Positions 8,465 to 17,532 are shown, numbered from the stretch's first letter. The stretch: DNA of 64,000 nucleotides from Fibrisoma limi BUZ 3 (GCF_000296815.2 NZ_CAIT01000007.1:1-64000), one strand, 5' to 3'. The notes: generated by a model from the letters alone, not told the origin. Numbers and translations are program-made.

Positions 8465-10465
8465 ATGCTTACCAAAGCTCCCAACGTTGGCACAGCCGAC
8501 CAAGGTCCAACTCCGACAGATCGTAATTCAGCCGAGCGCGGCCCGGCCGAACGTGGCCCAGCCGATCGTGGCCCGGCCGATCAAACGTACTTTGTCATCG
8601 ATTTCGACAGCACTTTTACGAAAGTTGAAGCGCTCGACGTGCTGGGCGAAATCTCACTCATCGGCCGGCCCGACCGCGACGATGTGCTGAATCAGATCAA
8701 GGTTATCACCGACCGGGGTATGTCGGGCGAAATCTCACTGGCCGAATCGCTTCGACTTCGGCTGGGACTGCTGAATGCGCACCGGGATCATCTGCCGGCG
8801 CTCATCGAAACCCTGATGGGTAAGATTTCGGATTCATTTCAACGTAATAAAACCTTTCTGACTGAAAACGCCGACCGCATTTACATTGTGTCGAGCGGTT
8901 TCAAAGAGTTCATCGTTCCCATCGTTACAGCGCTGGGTATCAAGGAAGAGCACGTATTTGCCAATACATTCGAGTTCGACGAAGCGGGTAACATTACCGG
9001 CTGCGACTGCGATAATCCGCTCTCGACCGACAAAGGCAAGGTGAAACTCATCCGCGACCTGAACCTCGACGGCGACGTATACGTCATTGGCGATGGCTAC
9101 ACCGACTACGAAATACGTGAGGCTGGGCTGGCCAATAAATTTTATGCATTTACGGAGAACGTAGTCCGTCCGAAAGTAATCGAGAAAGCAGACTCGATCT
9201 CGCCTTCTCTGGACGACTTTCTGTTTGAAAACAAGCTGAGCCGTAGCCAGTCGTATCCGAAGAGCCGGATCAACGTACTGCTGCTGGAAAACGTACACCC
9301 GGTAGCCGTACAGTTATTCGAGCAGGAAGGCTTCAACGTCGAGATTCGCAAAGGCGCCCTCGACGAAGACGAGTTGATCCAAGCGATTCAGGGCGTTCAT
9401 ATCCTGGGTATCCGGTCGAAAACACAGGTAACGCGCCGGGTCATTGACAGCGCCAATAAGCTGATGACCATTGGTGCGTTCTGCATCGGTACGAACCAGA
9501 TCGACCTCGAAGCCTGCACCGAAAAAGGCATTGCGGTGTTCAACGCGCCCTACAGCAACACCCGGTCGGTGGTGGAGCTGGCCATCGGTGAGATTATCAT
9601 GCTCATCCGGAACATCGTTCCCAAGAGCAACCTGATGCACCAGGGCGTTTGGGACAAATCGGCAAAGAATAGCTTTGAGGTGCGGGGCAAGAAGCTGGGC
9701 CTGATCGGCTACGGCAACATCGGTACGCAGCTCTCGGTTGTGGCCGAAGCCCTGGGCATGGAAGTGTACTTCTACGACGTAGTGGACAAACTGGCCCTTG
9801 GCAACGCCCGCAAATGCAAGTCGCTGGACGAGTTGCTGGCGGTTTCGGACATCATCAGCCTGCACACCGACGGCCGGAAGGACAATAAGAACCTGATCAG
9901 CTACCGGGAGTTCGGGATGATGAAGAATGGGGTCATTTTCCTCAACCTGTCGCGGGGCCATATCGTAGATATTCCGGCACTGGTCGATGCCATCGAGCGC
10001 GGAAAGGTAGCTGGAGCCGGCATCGACGTATTTCCCTACGAGCCCAAAACCAACCAGGAGGAGTTCATGAGCGATCTGCGCAACCTGCCGAACGTTATCC
10101 TGACCCCGCACATTGGTGGAAGCACAGAAGAAGCACAGGAGAACATCGGCAACTTTGTGCCGGGTAAGCTGCTCGAATACATCAACAACGGCAGCACCTA
10201 CGGCAGCGTCAACTTCCCCGAACTGCAGCTTCCCTTGCTGAAGGGGTCGCATCGACTGCTGCACATCCACGCCAACGTACCGGGCATTCTGGCGCAGATC
10301 AATAACATCTTCGGCAAGTATCACATCAACATTCAGGGTCAGTACCTGAAAACGACTGAGCAGATTGGGTATGTTATTACCGACATCGCCAAAGACTACT
10401 CCGACGAGGTCGTGCAGGAGTTAAAGAATATTGATAATACCATCAAGTTCAGAATGTTGTATTAA
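8465..10465 (+). CDS. serA: Fused phosphoserine phosphatase and phosphoglycerate dehydrogenase
   Basis: The 666-aa protein joins two steps of serine synthesis. Residues about 41-255 are a HAD-type phosphoserine phosphatase (SerB-like): DFDST (46-50), a Ser motif IVSSGF and GDGYTDYE. Residues about 265-580 are a D-3-phosphoglycerate dehydrogenase with LGLIGYGNIGTQ for NAD binding and LTPHIGGST with the catalytic His. The last 80 residues form an ACT regulatory domain (HANVPGILAQINNIFG), probably a serine-feedback site. The first 40 residues are low-complexity repeats without a domain. The phosphoserine aminotransferase follows 98 bases downstream, so all three steps sit in one unit. Confidence 0.93.
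   Translation: MLTKAPNVGTADQGPTPTDRNSAERGPAERGPADRGPADQTYFVIDFDSTFTKVEALDVLGEISLIGRPDRDDVLNQIKVITDRGMSGEISLAESLRLRLGLLNAHRDHLPALIETLMGKISDSFQRNKTFLTENADRIYIVSSGFKEFIVPIVTALGIKEEHVFANTFEFDEAGNITGCDCDNPLSTDKGKVKLIRDLNLDGDVYVIGDGYTDYEIREAGLANKFYAFTENVVRPKVIEKADSISPSLDDFLFENKLSRSQSYPKSRINVLLLENVHPVAVQLFEQEGFNVEIRKGALDEDELIQAIQGVHILGIRSKTQVTRRVIDSANKLMTIGAFCIGTNQIDLEACTEKGIAVFNAPYSNTRSVVELAIGEIIMLIRNIVPKSNLMHQGVWDKSAKNSFEVRGKKLGLIGYGNIGTQLSVVAEALGMEVYFYDVVDKLALGNARKCKSLDELLAVSDIISLHTDGRKDNKNLISYREFGMMKNGVIFLNLSRGHIVDIPALVDAIERGKVAGAGIDVFPYEPKTNQEEFMSDLRNLPNVILTPHIGGSTEEAQENIGNFVPGKLLEYINNGSTYGSVNFPELQLPLLKGSHRLLHIHANVPGILAQINNIFGKYHINIQGQYLKTTEQIGYVITDIAKDYSDEVVQELKNIDNTIKFRMLY
8526..8582. repeat. 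15-bp tandem repeat in the serA N terminus
   Basis: Three clear 15-bp units (8541-8555, 8556-8570, 8571-8582 partial) follow a more diverged one at 8526-8540. Each encodes a variant of GPAER or GPADR. The repeat is in frame and lies before the phosphatase domain, so copy number could vary without harming the enzyme. Confidence 0.75.
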
Positions 10466-10466
10466 A

Positions 10467-10562
10467 AGGAGGAGGGCAGAAAGGAGGAAGGGGAGGAAAG
10501 GGAAAGCAACAGTGCGCCCTTGCCCCTTCCCTTCCTCCTTTTCTCCTTCCTCCTTTCCTCCC
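10467..10562. repeat. Polypurine/polypyrimidine inverted repeat
   Basis: An A/G-rich left half and a C/T-rich right half form an imperfect hairpin, with a short mixed loop near 10507-10520. The element fills the whole gap between the SerB-SerA and SerC genes. It could weaken read-through within the operon or act on mRNA stability. Confidence 0.7.
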
Positions 10563-10563
10563 T

Positions 10564-11640
10564 ATGAAAAACACCTACTTCACGCCCGGCCCGGCCGAGT
10601 TGTATCCAACGTTTTATCAACACCTGCAAACGGCGCTGGATGAGCAGATCGGCTCAATTTCGCACCGCAGCCAGAAGTTCCGGGATATTTATAAGCACAC
10701 CGACGAGCAACTCCGTATCCTGCTGGATATTCCGGCAACGCACGGTATTTTCTTCACCGGTTCGGCGTCGGAAGTGTGGGAGCGGATACTACTCAACTGC
10801 GTCGAGCACGAGAGCTTTCATCTGGTCAACGGGTCGTTTTCGAGAAAGTTCTACGATTATGCGCAATCCTTGCACAAATACGCCCATCTCTACGAAAAGC
10901 CGTTTGGCGAGGGCTTCGACTATGCCGACGTAGAGGTGCCGGAGTATGCTGAACTGGTGTGCGTGACCCATAATGAAACCTCGTCGGGGGTGCAGATGCG
11001 GCCGGCCGAAATCCATAAACTCAAACGGAAATACAGCAAGAAGCTGTTCTGCGTGGATATTGTTTCGTCGGCCCCCTACCCCGATCTGGACTTCAGCATT
11101 ATCGATTCGGCCTTCTTTTCGGTGCAGAAAGCATTCGGTATGCCCGCCGGACTCGGTGTCTGGATCGCCGGGAAGTCCTGCCTGGAAAAGGCCGAGCGCC
11201 TGCAACGATACGATAGCATGACGATTGGTGCCCATCATACGCTGCCGACGCTCTGGAAAAACTACCAGACGTTCGAAACGCCCGCTACCCCGAACGTACT
11301 GGCCATCTACATTCTGGGTAAAATTGCAGAAGATTTCAACCGGATCGGCATCGACACCATCCGTCGGCAAACCGAGGAAAAAGCCCGGATGCTGTACAAA
11401 TTCCTGGATAATCACGCCGACTATGAGCCATTCGTAAGCGAAGAACGGCACCGCTCGCAGACAGTCATTGTAGCAAAAACGAAGCAGCCTTCTGCCGACG
11501 TAATCAACGCGGCAAAGCAGGCCAATATGATTGTAGGCAGCGGTTATGGCAAGTTTAAGGAATCGCAGATACGCATCGCCAATTTTCCGGCAACGACGAT
11601 TGAACAGGTAACGGCCCTTATTGACCAATTAAAAAAGTAA
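10564..11640 (+). CDS. serC: Phosphoserine aminotransferase-type class V enzyme
   Basis: A 358-aa PLP enzyme of aminotransferase class V. It starts MKNTYFTPGPAEL, shared by phosphoserine and alanine-glyoxylate aminotransferases, and has the PLP-binding lysine in FSVQKAFGMPAGLG. Its place right after the SerB-SerA fusion supports conversion of 3-phosphohydroxypyruvate to phosphoserine, which would complete the pathway. The sequence alone cannot exclude another class V aminotransferase, since the Bacteroidota SerC group is diverged from the E. coli protein. The start is fixed by the conserved N-terminal FTPGP motif. The unit closes at the terminator at 11666-11699. Confidence 0.85.
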   Translation: MKNTYFTPGPAELYPTFYQHLQTALDEQIGSISHRSQKFRDIYKHTDEQLRILLDIPATHGIFFTGSASEVWERILLNCVEHESFHLVNGSFSRKFYDYAQSLHKYAHLYEKPFGEGFDYADVEVPEYAELVCVTHNETSSGVQMRPAEIHKLKRKYSKKLFCVDIVSSAPYPDLDFSIIDSAFFSVQKAFGMPAGLGVWIAGKSCLEKAERLQRYDSMTIGAHHTLPTLWKNYQTFETPATPNVLAIYILGKIAEDFNRIGIDTIRRQTEEKARMLYKFLDNHADYEPFVSEERHRSQTVIVAKTKQPSADVINAAKQANMIVGSGYGKFKESQIRIANFPATTIEQVTALIDQLKK

Positions 11641-11665
11641 GCATCAGAATTAAACATTATAGAGT

Positions 11666-11699
11666 AAAAAGTCCTCTGTTGATCAACAGAGGACTTTTT
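11666..11699. terminator. Intrinsic terminator after serC
   Basis: A continuous 34-base palindrome (17 + 17, centre TGATCA) runs from an A5 to a T5 and continues with one more T. The few bases after it show no gene until 11807. Confidence 0.9.
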
Positions 11700-11806
11700 T
11701 ATTGCATTTTACCGATAATATCCATTTAAAGCCATAAACCTTAGATTTCTTTTTTTGTTAAAGAGTTAGTGGTATCAGATACACAAGAACGTATAACTCA
11801 ACGACT

Positions 11807-12481
11807 ATGAAATCTGTATTGATTACGTCAACCATATTGCTGTGTATGTCAGCAACTGCATTCGCGCAGAACGATTCGACAAACCGCGATCGACCCATTA
11901 TCAGCAACGAAACCGAGCAGGAAATCCGACAGAAAGCGAATAAGGTTAAGGAGGATATCGAAGAAGAAGTTGAAGAAAGCCGTGCCTACATCCGCAATAA
12001 CCAACTGGACTGGTTTCAGCCGGGCAGTGTCTTTATTGGCGGTGGTCTGGGCGTCGGGACGGGCGGTGGCAATGCCTACCTGGCCCTGAACACCCGCGCC
12101 GGTTATTTTTTTCAGGAGGGATTCATGGGTGGCCTTCGCTACGATTTTGATCGTCGGGTCGGCGAACGCTATCGGGCACGCCAGGCGGGTCTTTTTGTCC
12201 GGTATTATCCGTTCCGGACGCGGGTGAGCAGCTTCCTGGGGGCAGGCTATAACTTCGGCCGTGAGTTCTCGGACAACATTCCGGAAGACCAGAAAGCCCG
12301 CTACAACAGCGTTAATCTGGAAATTGGCATCATGTTCTGGATACTACCCAGCCTTGGCTTTGAAGGGGCGTTTGAAAACAACTACTACGACCGCGTCGAC
12401 CCGGCAGCGGGACGTAGCAAAGGCGGCCGGTTCAAATTCGGCATCAACTACTATTTCGGCCGGACCGGGCAGCGGTTGTAA
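11807..12481 (+). CDS. Outer-membrane beta-barrel-like protein
   Basis: The 224-aa product has a signal peptide (MKSVLITSTILLCMSATAFAQ), then a charged helical stretch rich in Glu/Lys/Arg (residues about 30-65), then about 150 residues of alternating polar and aromatic residues. These include GGGLGVGTGGGNAYLALNTRAGYF-like strands and end in FKFGINYYFGRTGQRL. This pattern fits a small eight-stranded outer-membrane barrel, as in OmpW- or OmpA-like porins. No named family is certain. It stands alone between the serC terminator and the giant palindrome at 12491-12565. Confidence 0.75.
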   Translation: MKSVLITSTILLCMSATAFAQNDSTNRDRPIISNETEQEIRQKANKVKEDIEEEVEESRAYIRNNQLDWFQPGSVFIGGGLGVGTGGGNAYLALNTRAGYFFQEGFMGGLRYDFDRRVGERYRARQAGLFVRYYPFRTRVSSFLGAGYNFGREFSDNIPEDQKARYNSVNLEIGIMFWILPSLGFEGAFENNYYDRVDPAAGRSKGGRFKFGINYYFGRTGQRL

Positions 12482-12490
12482 TACTTATAC

Positions 12491-12565
12491 AACTAAACTG
12501 GGACGGTGCCCTGGTGGTGTCAGGTTCGGAACCTGACACCACCAGGGCACCGTCCCAGTTTAGTT
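12491..12565. repeat. Perfect 75-base palindrome
   Basis: Two perfectly complementary 37-base arms (12491-12527 and 12529-12565) flank a single G. The core GTGGTGTCAGGTTC recurs, almost unchanged, in the palindrome at 34432-34494, while the outer parts of the arms differ. It lies between the convergent outer-membrane and acyltransferase genes. It may work as a two-way terminator, but it lacks a T run. Confidence 0.95.
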
Positions 12566-12620
12566 ATACGGTTTACTGTTTACAGTGGGCGACTCATTGC
12601 CTAAACTGTGAACAGTATTC

Positions 12621-13739
12621 TTACGCGGCTACTTTCTGAACGGCGGGCTCCGGCGACATCGTGGCAATTCGCTTCTTAAGCTGCTTCTTCATATAGTTGC
12701 GGATCGGCTTCTCCATGCCTTCGTACACGGCCGCCGACACAGCAATCAGCACGACCAGGAACGCGACGCACACGTATTTGTAGGGCCAGTCGACGAATTC
12801 ATCGAAGAAATACAGCATCAGAATGGACACGGGCACCTGTAGAATGAAGAGACCATAGCCAATCTCGCCGAGGTATATGAGCGGTCGGGTGCTCATCAGT
12901 CGGGTGAGCCAGTTCTCGGAAAGACATATGCTCATGATGATGAACAGGAAGACCGGCGCGAAAATGATGCTGTTTTTGAACAGTACCTGTGTGGCAAATC
13001 CCATGATAAGCAGCATTGCTACCCCTCCGGCCCAGGCAGCCATGTGGACTTTTGAGACACCGGCTTTCAACTGTGGGTAGTGACGTACCATAACGAATCC
13101 GCCAAGCATCCCAACAATGAATTCCGGTACGTGGAACGGAGGCCAGTAGAAGCCCCAGTCGACCGGCATCCCGCTCTGAACACAGACAAAATGTACCATT
13201 AGGCTAGCCACCCAGATCAGTATGATGTTACGGACCAGCGTCGGCGTTTCCTGCTTGTTCATCCAGCCGTAGAGAGCCGGTGCCAGCAGGCTAAGCAGCA
13301 CCTCGATGCAAAGCGTCCAGCTTACGTAGTTGTAAATCAGGGCGTAGTCGGGATACCAGGCGTGCAGCAGCAGGGCGCTCAGAATCACTTTATCGGCCCG
13401 CAGCGGGGGGACATCGGCCGTAGGATTATAGCTCACAACGGCCAGTTGCAAGCCGATGGTCATTACCAAGGCCAGAATGTGGAGGGGGTAAATCCGGGCA
13501 AAGCGATTTATCCAGAACAGCTTGGAGGGGATAGCCTTCGGTGCTTCGCCGTTGCGTACGATCGACACGATCAGCAGAAAACCCGTCAGCACGAAAAAGT
13601 AGCTGAGCAGCGAATTGGCGTACTCGAGAATGTGGCCGAAGAACGGGACCGCCAGCATCGCTTCGGAGTGTCCGAAGTGAAACAGCAGCACGATCATGGC
13701 CGCAATGAAGCGGGTAAATGTTAGTTGGGGGAAGCGCAT
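12621..13739 (-). CDS. Acyltransferase 3 family membrane protein
   Basis: A 372-aa integral membrane protein with about ten hydrophobic segments, typical of the acyltransferase 3 (OafA/NodX/YrhL) family, which adds acetyl or other acyl groups to sugars of surface polymers. The N terminus LTFTRFIAAMIVLLFHFGH carries the usual R-F-x-A and the conserved His of helix 1. A second family feature is the KLFWINRFARIYPLHIL segment with R-x-x-R-I-Y-P. The target sugar cannot be told. It ends with a basic tail. No operon partner is evident; the next gene on the same strand starts at 14685 and lies upstream. Confidence 0.88.
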   Translation of the reverse strand: MRFPQLTFTRFIAAMIVLLFHFGHSEAMLAVPFFGHILEYANSLLSYFFVLTGFLLIVSIVRNGEAPKAIPSKLFWINRFARIYPLHILALVMTIGLQLAVVSYNPTADVPPLRADKVILSALLLHAWYPDYALIYNYVSWTLCIEVLLSLLAPALYGWMNKQETPTLVRNIILIWVASLMVHFVCVQSGMPVDWGFYWPPFHVPEFIVGMLGGFVMVRHYPQLKAGVSKVHMAAWAGGVAMLLIMGFATQVLFKNSIIFAPVFLFIIMSICLSENWLTRLMSTRPLIYLGEIGYGLFILQVPVSILMLYFFDEFVDWPYKYVCVAFLVVLIAVSAAVYEGMEKPIRNYMKKQLKKRIATMSPEPAVQKVAA

Positions 13740-13821
13740 AACGGTAGCAGAAAGCGAGACGTATCAGCAAGGTTACCGAACTCCCCCCAACTTCGCAATG
13801 AAATTTAGTAGATGGATGTTC

Positions 13822-14685
13822 CTATTCTACGCGGTAAGCCACCAGCCTATTGGTAAAAAACGTAGGGACAACCAGCAGCTTACGGCCCGCAACGTACTCG
13901 ATATCGGCCGAGTTGATCTTCTGGCCGCGGGTGTCGAGCAGTTGCTGCCTGGTGCCGTCGGCGCTGACGTGGAAAATCTGGCCGTTCCAGTCAGAAACGA
14001 AAAAGTTGCCTTTACCCTCCGGAACGATACCATCCGTGGCGGCCATACCATCTGCAATGGTCGTCATGGTTTTCGTATTGAGATCGAGCGCCCGCAGCGC
14101 ACCGATTTTCGTGCTGCCGACCATCAGTCGGTTCTTGTCGACCGCCAGCACCCCGTTCGGGTTGTTCAGTTGATCACCCTCCATCAGCACCTCCCACTTG
14201 TCGTCTTTCAGGCGGTAGAGTTTATTGAAGCGGCTGTCGGAAACGTACACCGTCCCATCTTTAGCTACCGTAACGTCGTTCAGAAAAGCGGCTTTGGTAT
14301 CAACTGCATCCCAGGTTTTCTCGGCCTGGCCGGTTTCGACATTGATCGCCACCAATCGGTACACATCGGTCACGTACAACCGGTTTTTGTAAAGCCCCAT
14401 GCCTTTGGGTGCATTCAGCCCTGATGTCCAGCGGAGGTTTTCAATCTTTCCGTCGAGCGATACTTTCGAGATAAACCCATTTCCATCCAGGCCATCGGGC
14501 TTCCCATCAATATTGGCTACGTATAGCACCTTGGCTTTGTCGTCGTACAGCACCGATTCGGGCGTACGGAGGGTGGTATCAGTTTCCCAGGCTTTCACGA
14601 GCTTCATGGGCTTCGGCTTGAAGGCGGGAGACAAAGCAGCCAGTCCAAGGCTGGCCAGGAGTGCGGTTAAGGTAACAATCTTCAT
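13822..14685 (-). CDS. Exported SMP-30/gluconolactonase-like beta-propeller
   Basis: The 287-aa protein has a signal peptide (MKIVTLTALLASLGLAALSPA) and repeated strands such as PESVLYDDKAKVLYVANI, GLNAPKGMGLYKNRLYVTDV, AAFLNDVTVAKDGTVYVSDS and NNPNGVLAVDKNRLMVGS. These are the blades of a six-bladed propeller of the SMP-30/LRE type. The Asn-Asp and Asn-Gly pairs at blade starts match the metal-binding positions of that family (lactonase activity). The actual substrate is unknown, and many such exported members remain unassigned. It lies upstream of the acyltransferase gene on the same strand with an 82-base gap. Confidence 0.78.
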   Translation of the reverse strand: MKIVTLTALLASLGLAALSPAFKPKPMKLVKAWETDTTLRTPESVLYDDKAKVLYVANIDGKPDGLDGNGFISKVSLDGKIENLRWTSGLNAPKGMGLYKNRLYVTDVYRLVAINVETGQAEKTWDAVDTKAAFLNDVTVAKDGTVYVSDSRFNKLYRLKDDKWEVLMEGDQLNNPNGVLAVDKNRLMVGSTKIGALRALDLNTKTMTTIADGMAATDGIVPEGKGNFFVSDWNGQIFHVSADGTRQQLLDTRGQKINSADIEYVAGRKLLVVPTFFTNRLVAYRVE

Positions 14686-14883
14686 AGAACCACTAGGATA
14701 TAGTATGACAAAAAACGCAAAAAATTTTATTGCAAAAAAAGGGGGCTTTATAGTGTATACGTTTCAAAAATGGTGGAAACCATAGAATTATTCCAACCAA
14801 TCGATCAAGAACGCAAAAAATTTAATCAAACAATCTGAAAATGAACTCGTTTACTACCTCGCACACAAAAACAAAACAGGGTT

Positions 14884-15093
14884 ATGGAACAACAACAGTC
14901 TCTCGCTACGTGGTCTCAGACACCCACGTTACAGCTAAAGGAAAGCATCCGTGACATGATCCGGCTGCAACGTGATTACCAGGTATCAGACGAACTTTTC
15001 TGGGAAATTTTTAACGTCAGGGTATTGCTCAACGAGCAGATCGACGTCAATACGTTTATTCGGGAACTTGAGTATCCGTCTGCCAGAGCCTGA
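14884..15093 (+). CDS. Small hypothetical protein
   Basis: A 69-aa acidic, probably helical protein: MEQQQSLATWSQTPTLQL, then KESIRDMIRLQRDYQVSDE and LFWEIFNVRVLLNEQIDV. I do not recognise a family. Support for a real gene is its protein-like composition, an ATG start, and a terminator-like hairpin directly after it. Against it are its shortness and the lack of a recognised relative. The gap 14686-14883 upstream is AT-rich and has no other feature I can name. Confidence 0.5.
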   Translation: MEQQQSLATWSQTPTLQLKESIRDMIRLQRDYQVSDELFWEIFNVRVLLNEQIDVNTFIRELEYPSARA

Positions 15094-15104
15094 TTGTGTG
15101 TCCT

Positions 15105-15145
15105 CATCCGTCATGCCGGCCCCCCCTACCCCAGCATGACGGATG
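15105..15145. terminator. Hairpin after the small ORF
   Basis: Perfect 12-bp arms (CATCCGTCATGC at 15105-15116 and its complement at 15134-15145) enclose a C-rich loop. There is no T run. The right half recurs as 17 identical bases inside the MFS gene (17612-17628). Confidence 0.65.
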
Positions 15146-15246
15146 CCATGGCACATTGTTACATTCAGACGCCAAATCGCTTTCTCCCTGCAATTTTTGT
15201 TTACAATTACGTAATTTAGGGCCGATCTGCCACATATCTGCCCTTG

Positions 15247-15825
15247 ATGATAGTAGAAATCCACCCTTCCTCTCCTGGTCTTTCGGCCGGTCAGCCACTG
15301 GCCGGTGTTGACTGTAAGTCACTTACCGAACATCAGGACCAACGCGGCTCGTTCACCGAAGTTTTCCAGCAATACTGGAGTACCTGCCTGACGCCAACGC
15401 AATGGAGTCTGGTCCGCTCTGAACCGAATGTGTTTCGGGGCATGCACCTGCACCAGCGCCACGACGAGTATTTTTGCCTGATCGAGGGGCATTGCCTCGT
15501 GGGTTTATACGACGCCCGGCCCGACTCGCCGACCCGCAACCAATGGGCACTGTATGAGTTGTTCGGTACGGATCTGAAAGCAATTGTTTTTCCAAGGGGT
15601 TTGCTGCACGGCTGGTATTTCTTCACGCCGTCGGTTCATTTGCAGGCCGTATCGGAATCGTTTGTCGACTATGGCCACGACGACAACCACGGTTGTCGCT
15701 GGGATGATCCGGATCTGGGCATTACCTGGGGTATTACCGACCCGATTCTTTCAGATCGGGCCAATAGCTTTCCTCCGCTGCGTCATCTGCTGGCGGATTT
15801 AGCCAACGCTGCACCTTCCAGCTAA
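15247..15825 (+). CDS. RmlC-like cupin, dTDP-sugar 3,5-epimerase family
   Basis: The 192-aa product is a cupin of the dTDP-4-dehydrorhamnose 3,5-epimerase family. It shows a diverged form of the RmlC signature: QRGSFTEVFQQYW for the first strands, FRGMHLHQRHDEYFCLIEG with the active-site His, and FPRGLLHGWYFFTPSVHLQ for the second half. A sugar-nucleotide epimerase or isomerase role for surface polysaccharide is likely, but substrate is open. The ATG at 15247 is preferred over the TTG at 15244. Its last 92 bases overlap, on the other strand, the 3' end of the glycosyltransferase gene. Confidence 0.78.
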   Translation: MIVEIHPSSPGLSAGQPLAGVDCKSLTEHQDQRGSFTEVFQQYWSTCLTPTQWSLVRSEPNVFRGMHLHQRHDEYFCLIEGHCLVGLYDARPDSPTRNQWALYELFGTDLKAIVFPRGLLHGWYFFTPSVHLQAVSESFVDYGHDDNHGCRWDDPDLGITWGITDPILSDRANSFPPLRHLLADLANAAPSS

Positions 15826-16621
15826 ACCAGCCTGGCAGTTCTGACAGGCTACGGCCTCGCAGGGCCAGCCACGATAACCGCATGTGATTTCGATCCTGAA
15901 TCAGGTGCATCAACGCCTGATCGACTACCGCATCTATACCATCCGGCTGCTCCAGTCGGGCGCTCCAGGGCTTTAGCTCCTCGTAGCGTTGCTGCGTACT
16001 CCAGCCAGGGTGCCCGCCCCGTTTAAAATACAACAGGGTCGGTAGCCAACCCGCCACCGGCCGGCAATCCGGCTGGGCCAGCATCTGTTGCCACATATAC
16101 CGATCGGTTGGGATGCCGGCCGGGGTTGTTCGCCAGCCGTATGGCAGTGACCGGTAGAAATCGAGGGTATGTCCAACGGCCGATAGAATGGCCTGCACGG
16201 CTACGTCGGCTTTGGTGGGTCGATACGGTATAAACAGCCGCTGGTCGCGCCGAACCTGGTAAAAGTTCGTGGCCGCCAGATTACCCGTTTCCAGCAGCCG
16301 GTCCAGCGTTTGCAGGTGGTTCGGTAGCCACAGGTCGCGGTCGCAGAGGTAGGCAACCAGCCGGCCCCTGGCTTCCTGCAGCGCTTCGTGCCGATATACC
16401 TCCCCCCGACGCGGGTGTTTTGGGTAATCGAAGAAACGAATTCGGGCATCCTGCCGCATCAAGTCGTGGATGGTGTCGCGTGTCTGGTCGTTTACCCCAT
16501 CGCCGATGATGAACACCTCCAGATCCGGCACCGTTTGCCGCAACACGCTGCCAACGCAGAACGGCAGCAATGGCCCCCGGTCGGTAGTAGTGGGAATAAG
16601 AACTGTGGCCGTCAGGCTCAT
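15734..16621 (-). CDS. Glycosyltransferase family 2 protein
   Basis: A 295-aa GT-A-fold glycosyltransferase. The N terminus TATVLIPTTTDRGPLLPFCVGSVLRQT is the nucleotide-binding strand and helix of family GT2, and LVAYLCDRDLWLPNHLQTL holds a DRD in the place of the usual DxD metal motif. The C-terminal half (WLPTLLYFKRGGHPGW onward) is less conserved. It is likely to transfer a sugar to a surface glycan or glycolipid. Its start overlaps the stop of the oxidoreductase by four bases (ATGA), so the two are co-translated. Its 3' end overlaps the convergent cupin gene by 92 bases. Confidence 0.83.
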   Translation of the reverse strand: MSLTATVLIPTTTDRGPLLPFCVGSVLRQTVPDLEVFIIGDGVNDQTRDTIHDLMRQDARIRFFDYPKHPRRGEVYRHEALQEARGRLVAYLCDRDLWLPNHLQTLDRLLETGNLAATNFYQVRRDQRLFIPYRPTKADVAVQAILSAVGHTLDFYRSLPYGWRTTPAGIPTDRYMWQQMLAQPDCRPVAGWLPTLLYFKRGGHPGWSTQQRYEELKPWSARLEQPDGIDAVVDQALMHLIQDRNHMRLSWLALRGRSLSELPGWFSWKVQRWLNPPADDAAEESYWPDLKESGR

Positions 16622-17532
16622 GCGTTTTTTTGGCTCAAAGCTATTAATTCTTCCAGAACCCGCACCACCTCAATCCCCTCGGCCAGATCGCTGACCGGTG
16701 GCTCTCCCCCTCGCAGATAGTTCAGAAAAGCAGCCAGTTCCCGTTGCAGCGGGGGCGCTGCGTCAAAAAACCGACGTTCGTGCAGACGGGCGTCGGGTGG
16801 GGTCTGGTCGGTTCCTCGCCAGATATCGACGTAATTGACCGTTTCATCTGCCAGCACCGCTACGCCCTCCGTACCATGAAGCCGGACCTCCCGGCGTTTA
16901 TCCGCGTAGCGGGTCGATACGTCGATCACTAATCCGGGCCGATTGCCCAGTAGCGCAGTCATGCTCCGAATCGCCGTACCGTGCCGCTCCACAATTGCTG
17001 CCCTGGGCGCTGGAATATGTCCCAGTATTTCCAGCCCAATGGTGAGATCATGCGGTGCCAGCGTCCACAGACTATCCGTATCGGTGCGCGGGCTAGTCCA
17101 GTTGGTACGGGTCGTTTTCAGCAACAATACCTCCCCCAGTTCGCCGGAGCGGGCCAGGTCCCCGAGCAGTTGAACACCGGCATGGTAGCGCCAGATGTGC
17201 ATCAGGAACGTAGGTGGTAACGACAACCGGCTAATGGCCACCGCATCGGCATAGGAAGTCGTCAGCGGTTTTTCGACAAAGATGGGTTTACCGAATGATC
17301 TGATCTGCGTCAGTACGGTCAGGTGCGTCGTAGCGGGCGTCGCCACAATAAGGCCATCGCAGTTACAAAGAGCATCGGGCTGGTTCGTTACGGCCAAAGC
17401 CCCATGCTGCAGGGCCCGCTGCCTTCGATCGGCATCCGGATCGCAGACCGTCACGGCAGCACCGAGCGTAATCAGATCGTTCAGTATGTTCCGGCCCCAG
17501 ATACCGCAACCGAGCAGTCCAATGTGAAGCAT
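16618..17532 (-). CDS. Gfo/Idh/MocA-family oxidoreductase
   Basis: A 304-aa NAD(P)-dependent sugar oxidoreductase. The Rossmann start HIGLLGCGIWGRNILNDL, the VATPATTHLTVL segment and FVEKPLTTSYADA (the EKP motif with the catalytic Lys) identify the family. The second domain begins near LMHIWRYHAGVQLLG. Such enzymes often make keto- or amino-sugars in capsule and O-antigen pathways. That fits the coupled glycosyltransferase downstream and the sugar epimerase family member opposite. The MFS exporter gene ends only five bases upstream of this start, so all three are likely one transcript. Confidence 0.87.
   Translation of the reverse strand: MLHIGLLGCGIWGRNILNDLITLGAAVTVCDPDADRRQRALQHGALAVTNQPDALCNCDGLIVATPATTHLTVLTQIRSFGKPIFVEKPLTTSYADAVAISRLSLPPTFLMHIWRYHAGVQLLGDLARSGELGEVLLLKTTRTNWTSPRTDTDSLWTLAPHDLTIGLEILGHIPAPRAAIVERHGTAIRSMTALLGNRPGLVIDVSTRYADKRREVRLHGTEGVAVLADETVNYVDIWRGTDQTPPDARLHERRFFDAAPPLQRELAAFLNYLRGGEPPVSDLAEGIEVVRVLEELIALSQKNA

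Noticed and set aside
9314-10324. Minus-strand frame of 336 aa
   Set aside because: Shadow of the SerA domain on the other strand; no protein features.
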